The notes under the pieces are model-generated. The model worked only from the letters and a program-made list of their open reading frames with translations, was not told the DNA's origin and did no database searches. A program made the translations under genes and the position numbers. Of a DNA stretch of 10,471 nucleotides, positions 7,501-10,471 are shown one piece after another; position 1 is the first letter of the stretch, and each line of letters starts with the position of its first letter. The stretch covers positions 64,001 to 74,471 of the forward strand of contig FLMG01001544.1 in assembly GCA_900088475.1 (NCBI GenBank), given 5' to 3'. The stretch is from Hyphochytrium catenoides (lineage: Eukaryota; Sar; Hyphochytriomycetes; Hyphochytriales; Hyphochytriaceae).

Positions 7501-8867
7501 CAAAGCCAAAAGCATCACCTTTCGCCCTGTCACTGCCCTGACATACCATGCGCTTTCCCTATGGTCGTAGGAGTCCAACGCAGACGTGGCAGTAGAGGAA
7601 GAGGGTGAAGGAGAAGCGATCCAAGGTGAGGCTGGAAAGAAGCGCAGCACTCCATTTTTGCTGGCAAAATAGGCGAAAGACGCGTAGGGATCTCTTTCTA
7701 TTGTTGCTTTCATGGCAGACTCTGCCAGGAAGGAGGCACCAAGATCAGCCGTGACATCCTTTTCAACAGCTTGGCGTAAGCCTGCGATCTGAACGCAGAT
7801 AAAAAATCCGGTGTGTGAGAAGGTTACGCATCAGCTCAATACGTAAGAAAGCCAGATGGGAGCATTTGGTGGTACCCAGAATGGAGCACGTCTTTGTCTG
7901 AATATGGCAAACATTCAGCGAGAATTAAGTAGGTAATAGGGTTACCGAGCAGCTAAGAAAAAGCCAGAAGTGAGCACAACGGGCCTTAAGCTAAATCTCT
8001 GTTCAGGATGGCACTGTCTTCTACAGGCGAAAGTTGGAACAATAGGAGTAGTAGAAACAGCTTGACGTAAGAAAAGCGTTACCATAGTAGCGCTGGCGTT
8101 CGAGACTAAGAGATCGCTAATCCCAGGGCGAGGGCTTAAAGAAAGAGTACCGGCCACCAAGCTGAGCGCCGATAGACTGGCCATAGGGACCAAGGCCTCT
8201 GATTGGTAGTTCTCGTAAGCTGTTTGCACAGCCTTGACATAGGCCTATACATGTAGACAGTGCAGTTTTGCGAGGGAGAAGTTAAATTGAAGAATATAGG
8301 AAGCTTCAGTATGTCAGCCTGCGGAAGACCTAAATAGCACCCACGGCTCCACCGAGGAGCAGTGCCGAGGTAAGGACGAACAATGGAGGGACAGTACTGA
8401 TATAAGGGGAGCATTAGACCTAGAAGATAGAACTAGAAGACAGTAGGCAAGTGCATTAATGGCAGCAAGGGTTCGTGGATGTGAAAGTATATGCGGAAGA
8501 GAAGTAGGGTTAGGTGACAGTGAAGGTTAACCTTGAGAGCTTCTGCTTTCTGGGTAAGCAATCCATTGACTTTCTCAATGATGTGAACCAAGATTTCGGA
8601 CGGAGACTCTGTCACTGGCTGGTACGGGTGTGAGTTCAGTACCTATGCAGAAACGGAGAGTTAGGGGCTAAGCAGGAACGCCAGCTACCACTTTTCGGGG
8701 TTCCCGTGCACCTGCTCAAAGTCTACTGCCTTTCCCTTGGTGTTGATGCGATTTGTGATAAGCGAATCAACATCACTGACTAATGAGGCACTAGACACAA
8801 CCGAATGGACGGTTAGCAGCAAGCAGAAGCTGCTCCAAAGCAAAGCTCTCAATGCTTCCCCTCCCAT
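1..8867 (-). CDS. Alpha2delta-like ectodomain / class C GPCR / tandem TKL kinase receptor, partial (3' end beyond window)
   Basis: Exons (minus strand, high to low): 8867-8712, 8642-8532, 8232-8083, 7788-6651, 6512-6141, 5892-5771, 5562-5362, 5266-4960, 4832-4812, 4651-4567, 4288-4076, 3929-3699, 3504-3341, 3000-1947, 1685-1511, 1283-912, 695-498, 233-1. All introns are GT-AG and every junction keeps phase, so 1767 residues read without a stop. Order: signal peptide (about 1-27), VWA_N (about 30-228), VWA-like (about 229-400), Cache-like halves (about 405-1085), 7TM class C (about 1148-1413), kinase 1 (about 1442-1708), kinase 2 start (from about 1756). The ATG at 8867 is chosen because a hydrophobic signal sequence follows it at once. 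Family knowledge: alpha2delta subunits bind small ligands and channels, class C 7TM proteins couple to G proteins, TKL kinases phosphorylate Ser/Thr or Tyr. The inferred role is a plasma-membrane receptor kinase. Least certain are the exon 3 end, the exon 4 start and the exon 1/2 intron. The architecture is well supported; exact splice sites need a transcript. Confidence 0.85.
498..695 (-). CDS. Exon 17: kinase 1, C-lobe
   Basis: 66 codons. With the last Asp of exon 16 it forms DVYSFGIVMFEVIFRRVPYEDI, the subdomain IX motif of TKL kinases, then VALQVMKGIRP (subdomain X). About 25 further residues (LDLLALKMEGKPIAEAEILG) make an insertion compared with typical TKL kinases. Acceptor CTCCAG at 696, donor ATG|GTGAGC at 497, both strong. 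Confidence 0.9.
912..1283 (-). CDS. Exon 16: kinase 1, hinge, catalytic loop and activation segment
   Basis: 124 codons. Hinge LLVMELLGRGSLYNLLH (1512-1528); catalytic loop IIHGDFKTPNVLVD (1561-1574), with Asp1565, Lys and Asn1570 kept but Gly in place of Arg (non-RD); DFG at 1583-1585; and the activation-segment end SLLWGAPEIF with APE at 1610-1612. All residues required for phosphotransfer are present, so it is predicted active. The layout (LVMExxxxGSLxxLL, HGDxKxPNxL) is typical of TKL/RAF-like and amoeboid receptor kinases. Acceptor CACAG at 1284, donor GAT|GTGAGT at 911. Confidence 0.92.
1511..1685 (-). CDS. Exon 15: kinase 1, N-lobe
   Basis: The acceptor TTGCAG at 1686 joins helix 7's tail (YQIRY) to SELEIFQSLGAGSYGEVMKG. 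Visible are the glycine loop GAGSYG (1451-1456), VAIK with the ATP-binding Lys (K1471), and an alpha-C Glu in FGSEVATMAELHHPNI (E1488). Donor ATC|GTGAGG at 1510, phase 0. TKL-like by its HHPNI and GxYGEV pattern. Confidence 0.9.
1947..3000 (-). CDS. Exon 14: class C (family 3) GPCR seven-transmembrane region
   Basis: 351 codons in a single exon. A stalk with five Cys comes first (RPFC, LAPC, NASCYPD, IECSYVP with a NAS sequon). Seven hydrophobic helices follow at residues about 1148-1170, 1186-1203, 1208-1237, 1285-1303, 1331-1353, 1364-1386 and 1394-1413. Class C marks: a Cys at the top of helix 3 (SLLCTIRPLFL, C1212), a Cys in extracellular loop 2 (EEDVCSAG, C1328) able to form the conserved disulfide, and FPKLW at the end of helix 7 (1414-1418), the place of the family PK motif. 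The loop between helices 3 and 4 is long and charged (about 47 residues). The chain resembles GABA-B-type and protist class C receptors rather than rhodopsin types. Donor ACAG|GTAGGT at 1946; the TAG just after it lies in the intron. Confidence 0.88.
3341..3504 (-). CDS. Exon 13: membrane-proximal ectodomain segment
   Basis: Acceptor CACGTAG at 3505, donor TCAA|GTAAGT at 3340 (phase 1). It contains two NCS sequons (NCSATS and NCSALS) and a third Cys (SPICYKAD), with a charged helical stretch between (DSEVRRHAVARAF). Extracellular by position. No database family is recognised from sequence alone. Confidence 0.7.
3699..3929 (-). CDS. Exon 12: post-Cache segment of the ectodomain
   Basis: 77 codons; acceptor TCTTTCAG at 3930 with a good pyrimidine tract, donor TTAG|GTGGGT at 3698 (phase 2). 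REQPLHKE follows the HPDW motif directly. The remainder is Gly/Ala/Leu-rich with one Cys and ends in a hydrophobic strand (NLFVLSV), at the place of the ISVY strand of the alpha2delta family. No separate domain is recognised. Confidence 0.75.
4076..4288 (-). CDS. Exon 11: second Cache half, ligand-pocket-side strands
   Basis: 71 codons spanning VWARAVGYEPSIIGVATYTQTW to CFLLTNEASLVYHPDW. The pair GVATYTQTW and CFLLTNEASLVYHP is the canonical Cache ending: a GVxxxD-like strand, then a hydrophobic strand with a turn and HP. Acceptor ATTAG at 4289, donor ACTG|GTAAGC at 4075 (phase 2). Confidence 0.8.
4459..4522. repeat. Compound microsatellite (TC)20 then (AC)n
   Basis: Uninterrupted TC from 4459 to 4498, then AC units 4499-4508, a two-base break and AC again at 4513-4522. 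Impure TC/TTC flanks lie on both sides (4443-4458 and 4526-4537). It lies inside the 278-nt intron between exons 10 and 11, so the transcript carries (GU)n followed by (GA)n, 44 nt or more after the donor at 4566. The translated Ser-Leu or Arg-Glu runs it gives are not protein. Confidence 0.97.
4567..4651 (-). CDS. Exon 10: second Cache half, core strand
   Basis: 85 nt, acceptor CTCTGCAG at 4652, donor CAAT|GTAAGA at 4566 (phase 2). The peptide AYRQALRYASKYSYQVTPTTYDS aligns by pattern with the Tyr-rich helix and strand after the YP motif in the alpha2delta second half (W...YxxxFYxxSL...Y). It connects in phase with both neighbours. The other two frames in this stretch have stops or lack matching phase. 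Confidence 0.75.
4812..4832 (-). CDS. Exon 9: 21-nt microexon
   Basis: Bounded by TTTAG (4834-4833) and the consensus donor GTGAGT (4811). It adds W-D-P-R-E-E-R and keeps phase 1 on both sides. TTTAG is the only usable acceptor in the preceding stretch, since no other AG occurs upstream as far as the previous exon. The resulting SVYWDPREERAYRQAL puts a Trp after the YP motif, as in the alpha2delta second half. Skipping it preserves frame (7 codons), so alternative splicing is possible. Confidence 0.65.
4960..5266 (-). CDS. Exon 8: second Cache half, first strands and helix
   Basis: 102 codons plus 1 nt; acceptor GCTGAG at 5267 and donor TATT|GTAAGC at 4959. The join to exon 7 gives RKEVSLVVSYPYSQTY, a typical Cache edge strand. 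A long helical stretch follows (DLVKNLHQLINSQ through ARLLSSLYPTAKAAI) and then FLRFSLTTTGGVVFQYPG. That corresponds to the second GG..YP motif of alpha2delta C-terminal halves. The next exon supplies the W that follows this motif in the family. Confidence 0.75.
5362..5562 (-). CDS. Exon 7: cysteine-rich segment
   Basis: 67 codons in phase 0 at both ends (acceptor GCCAG at 5563, donor GAG|GTAGGA at 5361). It contains eight Cys in about 50 residues (NNCQVGDAAFQDC, then CPSCSGACICEP, and later EYCF), suggesting disulfides in a secreted domain. It lies between the Cache halves, where alpha2delta proteins have a variable Cys-containing insertion. Acceptors CAAG at 5598 and at the TGTCAAG just inside the exon (about 5547) also exist and would give phase 1, but they do not fit exon 6. 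Confidence 0.7.
5771..5892 (-). CDS. Exon 6: connector between the two Cache halves
   Basis: 40 codons, found by phase: acceptor ACGCAG at 5893 (phase 1) and donor AAG|GTGAGA at 5770 (phase 0). It fits both neighbours, and skipping it leaves an unusually long 543-nt intron. The peptide (GTNLQLYDGELSSLVP and onward) has no recognisable motif. It occupies the place of the loop after the first Cache half in alpha2delta proteins. Confidence 0.7.
6141..6512 (-). CDS. Exon 5: first Cache half, C-terminal part
   Basis: The acceptor TCTGTCAG at 6513 restores the Gly of LPSGYIFNLTH, the place where Cache domains carry a residue pattern like YxFxxxxxGYxxxHP. The exon ends with SEYVVGVVSVRPAVYRVRP, matching in position the last strand of the alpha2delta Cache module, which is followed by a Tyr-rich strand. 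The sites NLT and NNS are potential glycosylation sequons. Donor ACGG|GTAAGT at 6140, phase 1. The open frame continues far beyond this donor, but the continuation (into 5899) reads as intron. Confidence 0.8.
6651..7788 (-). CDS. Exon 4: alpha2delta-type VWA_N end, degenerate VWA domain and start of first Cache half
   Basis: The largest ectodomain exon (379 codons plus 1 nt). Residues 179-196 hold the VWA_N hallmark YFASKNGVLRFFPASPW. A YDHRESAWYVRA block (213-223) follows and corresponds to the YDxRxxxWY block of alpha2delta proteins. The VWA domain starts at GRKVMLLALD (about 227-236). Its MIDAS site is lost: DSQTQ (236-240) stands where DxSxS is expected, and LVAGN (355-359) where a TDGG-like loop is expected. 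The end of the exon, FLGVAGLDIS (about 485-494), is the typical Cache strand-turn-strand with its Asp. Potential N-glycosylation sites NLT, NMS and NST agree with an extracellular position. Donor CAG|GTAGAT at 6650, phase 1. Confidence 0.85.
8083..8232 (-). CDS. Exon 3: end of the N-terminal helix and variable linker (3' end uncertain)
   Basis: The acceptor CAAG at 8233 keeps phase 0 with exon 2, and the helix continues (AVQTAYENYQSEAL). The frame stays open to 7952 or so, hence the true donor is ambiguous. ATG|GTAACG at 8082 (phase 0, pairing with TTCAG at 7789) is preferred. Alternatives are GCCG|GTACTC near 8140 and GCCT|GTAGAA near 8026, both phase 1, pairing with CGCAG at 7782. The donor CG|GTAACC near 7951 is phase 2 and has no matching acceptor. 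The linker is Ser/Leu/Ala-rich with one potential N-glycosylation site (NAS). Confidence 0.5.
8532..8642 (-). CDS. Exon 2: VWA_N helical region
   Basis: 37 codons, phase 0 at both ends, acceptor TGCATAG at 8643 and donor AAG|GTTAAC at 8531. The peptide is helical and charged (ILVHIIEKVNGLLTQKAEALK) and corresponds in position and pattern to the coiled region just before the VWA domain in alpha2delta/CACHD1-type proteins. That stretch has a repeating hydrophobic pattern ending in K-A-L-x-like residues. Moderate confidence in the ends. Confidence 0.7.
8712..8867 (-). CDS. Exon 1: signal peptide and start of VWA_N region
   Basis: 52 codons. After Met-Gly-Gly-Glu and one Arg comes a hydrophobic stretch rich in Leu, Val, Phe and Trp (residues about 8-24), then small residues (SSAS) fitting signal-peptidase cleavage. 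Residues after it (LVSDVDSLITNR and onward) match the start of the mature part of alpha2delta proteins in style and spacing. The chosen donor is CAG|GTGCAC at 8711. It gives a 69-nt intron, the shortest in the gene, but it is the only nearby site that keeps the next exon open. Using GTAGCT slightly downstream would create a stop right after the junction. Confidence 0.7.
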
Positions 8868-9191
8868 TGCGTTTTACCGCCGCCTTGTCCACAAACTGAT
8901 GAAGGGGCGATCTCAATCGCTCAGCTCCTTTCTAGGAGCATCTTCTATGTAGGGGTAGCGTGACCTTACTCCTAGCTCCCAGCAAGAGAAGGAGATGATT
9001 CATTTTTTCTCAAACCCGGAGATTGAGCAGAGTATTGACCCAGTTCGCACTCGGCGATGTTGTGCCCTTGGCTTCTGGCCGCGAAATCTCTACCATGTAA
9101 GCCTTGTGCTCCAGAAACTCACGACTTGTCCTTCCAGGAAACTCTTTCTCTTCCCGTCTCCTGAACCTTCGTACCTCTTTGTCAGGCGTGA
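8868..9191. promoter_or_regulatory. Candidate divergent intergenic region
   Basis: 324 bases between the receptor start codon (minus strand) and the proposed start of the plus-strand gene at 9192. No clear TATA box was found. It should hold the 5' leader and promoter of the receptor, and of the plus-strand gene if that is real. An alternative plus-strand frame (8995-9264) crosses it, but its peptide shows no recognisable pattern. Confidence 0.4.
8907..8939. promoter_or_regulatory. Two adjacent short inverted repeats in the receptor leader/promoter
   Basis: The first is gcgat-ctca-atcgc (8907-8920) and the second gctcct-ttct-aggagc (8924-8939), separated by three bases. They lie 40-72 bp upstream of the receptor ATG. 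Stems are 5 and 6 bp with 4-nt loops. They may be leader hairpins or protein-binding half sites; short palindromes also arise by chance. Confidence 0.3.
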
Positions 9192-9601
9192 ATGTCGATC
9201 ACTAGGGTTCCTCGTGTCCCTTCTCAAACATCCATCGTCTCGTCGATCGCTGGGCACTCCATAAAAGTCTCTGTTGCCGGGGGTTGGCTGCCCAAGTCTT
9301 TTGACTTTCCAAACGGAGGGACAGAGAACCACCAGCTGAGCCGCTTCTTGATAAGCTCAACCCGAATTCAGAAAAAAGAATCCATATACGTAGGATGTTC
9401 GGAATAGTTGCGAGCTGAAGCCGCAAACGACCTGGCTCTGACTGAAACGGATTGGGTAAGCAGTGTAACGACTGTCTTTACACTCTTTCCAACAACTAAG
9501 AAACTTTACTATGCAGCTTCAGGAGGCAACGGCGCTCATACAACACGCAGAGCAAAGTCAAGCTGCTGCTGCTGAACGCGAGTTGCAGTCAGCTAAAGAA
9601 G
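9192..9601 (+). CDS. Possible 5' part of a coiled-coil protein gene (two exons, partial)
   Basis: Exon a 9192-9389 (66 codons) starts with ATG and gives MSITRVPRVPSQTS then SIKVSVAGGWLPKSFDFP and a charged tail (RIQKKESIY). Donor TAC|GTAGGA at 9390. Exon b 9517-9601 follows acceptor CTATGCAG, with a branch-like CTAAG at 9496-9500. It reads LQEATALIQHAEQSQAAAAE and continues RELQSAKE, a strongly helical, heptad-like coiled coil. Phase 0 fits the join; CTTCAG two codons on is an alternative acceptor. Donor GAAG|GTGATC at 9602 (phase 1). No family is recognised. The gene would run divergently from the receptor. Exon a could also be non-coding; exon b is the better supported. Confidence 0.4.
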
Positions 9602-9930
9602 GTGATCACTGGTCATACGGAGTGCCATAACTATGGACCAAACCAGCTACTTCTCCTCCTCCCTTATCCGTACATCACTTATACATCACATGTTGGTACA
9701 AGAGGCTTTCTTACGATAACGACGTGACACTGCCACAAATTTCTCTCGGTCCTGTGTGTCACTTCTTCCCGAGTCGCTCACTAACTCTTTGATAGAGCAA
9801 TTTACTTACTGACCATCATCTGGATGTAGGCTAGGCTTAGTGCAAAACTCTCAAGGGAAGTGGAGCCAGCCAATAGCCAGCTCTAGCATGGTAATGGGAC
9901 GGCGGGTTGGTCATGAGACATACCTGAATC

Positions 9931-10179
9931 TCATAACCTCCCTTTCTTAGTCCTGATTATAGCCAACGCTTGAGGGAGGCAATGAATATATTGTTCCACG
10001 AGAATCCCAGAAGAACCCGGACTTAAGGCTGCAGCTTCGCTCCGTGGGAGATTACTAGCCTTCCAAAATGGGAACTTCTCAGTAGCCGCCACAGCGAAAA
10101 GAGCTCCATTATGAGAATGTACTGTTGGACACCACTCCAACAGCTTTGGCCCTACCCAGCACAGGTCTTTGATGCTCAT
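9931..10179 (-). CDS. Hypothetical small ORF, 82 codons, weak
   Basis: An ATG-initiated minus-strand frame with fairly protein-like content (LLEWCPTVHSHNGALFAVAA and onward) ending in TAG. No family, signal or membrane segment is recognised. It overlaps the weak plus-strand exon at 9951-10026, so at most one of the two is likely real. No promoter or partner exon is evident. Confidence 0.15.
   Translation of the reverse strand: MSIKDLCWVGPKLLEWCPTVHSHNGALFAVAATEKFPFWKASNLPRSEAAALSPGSSGILVEQYIHCLPQALAIIRTKKGRL
9951..10026 (+). CDS. Possible small exon, weak
   Basis: After CCTTTCTTAG (to 9950) the plus strand reads PDYSQRLREAMNILFHENPR and ends in TAA at 10024-10026. The peptide is helical and protein-like. 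It needs phase 2 upstream, which the visible exons do not supply without a further exon. It could be a terminal exon of the plus-strand gene, or chance. Confidence 0.2.
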
Positions 10180-10454
10180 CTAGCTCATGCATAAGACTAG
10201 GAATCGATTGTAGGTGACACAACAATTGTTTAACAGGGCTTTCTTGCTGTAAGCACCTGCTTAAATATATTTACCTATACCAAGCTTGATTATGTGACCC
10301 CGCTATAGCGCTGAGGTAGCGAGAGCTGCTTGTCAGCCTAGACTTACGCCTCAAAGCTCGATTGGGTCAACATTGTCGGTGATGTAAAATGGTCTGCCCA
10401 GGAAGGGCCTGCGCGGCTTATTCAATGATGTCCGCATTCATTTCTCTCCTGCAG

Positions 10455-10471
10455 CTTCCTCAAGAGTTCCG
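10455..10471 (+). other. Strong splice acceptor and possible exon start at the window edge
   Basis: TTTCTCTCCTGCAG (10441-10454) is a near-ideal plus-strand 3' splice site. The 17 bases after it are open in frame 1 (LPQEF). The opposite strand of the same bases reads ELLRKLQERNECGHH then a stop, a coiled-coil-like C-terminus, so the coding strand here is undecided. Confidence 0.25.

Larger units (their letters stand above)
9602..10454. other. Mostly non-coding or unresolved stretch
   Basis: Apart from the weak candidates above, no long open frame, RNA gene or repeat is seen. A plus-strand frame from about 9834 (after GCTAG) to 9949, containing QNSQGKWSQPIASSSM, could be another exon in phase 1 with exon b but has no supporting motif. 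10180-10440 shows nothing I can assign. Confidence 0.4.

Noticed and set aside
1-10471. CRISPR array, insertion sequence, tRNA or rRNA genes, viral genes
   Set aside because: No regularly spaced repeats, terminal inverted repeats with a transposase frame, cloverleaf or rRNA-like sequence, or viral protein pattern was seen on either strand.

Overview
The window reads as nuclear DNA of an intron-rich unicellular eukaryote (protist or alga; lineage not resolved, mixed base composition). No long bacterial-style reading frame, Shine-Dalgarno site or operon is visible. Many short open blocks on the minus strand join through GT-AG introns of about 70-340 nt.

Positions 8867 down to 1 (minus strand) are explained by one gene, cut off by the left edge. 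I assembled 18 exons and 17 introns by hand. All 17 junctions keep phase, giving 5303 coding nt (1767 complete codons plus 2 nt). The predicted protein has, in order: a signal peptide; a full-length ectodomain resembling the alpha2delta subunit of voltage-gated calcium channels (VWA_N, a VWA domain without its metal site, two Cache-like halves); a short Cys-containing stalk; a class C (family 3) seven-helix GPCR region encoded in one exon; a complete TKL-type protein kinase domain directly behind helix 7; and the start of a second kinase domain whose glycine-rich loop runs into the window edge. This alpha2delta-like / class C 7TM / tandem kinase order is the outstanding content. It suggests a single-chain receptor that senses an extracellular ligand and signals by phosphorylation, possibly with G-protein coupling. 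I know of no described family with this full order, but I could not search.

Right of the receptor gene, 8868-9191 is a short candidate divergent promoter/leader with two neighbouring inverted repeats. From 9192 to about 9601 a plus-strand gene may begin: two phase-compatible exons, the second with strong coiled-coil character. From 9602 to 10471 only weak exon candidates are visible.

Other structure: a 21-nt microexon (4812-4832), a compound (TC)n/(AC)n microsatellite inside an intron (4459-4522), and a 16-nt near-repeat spanning the exon 3/exon 4 region, which is the least certain part of the model.
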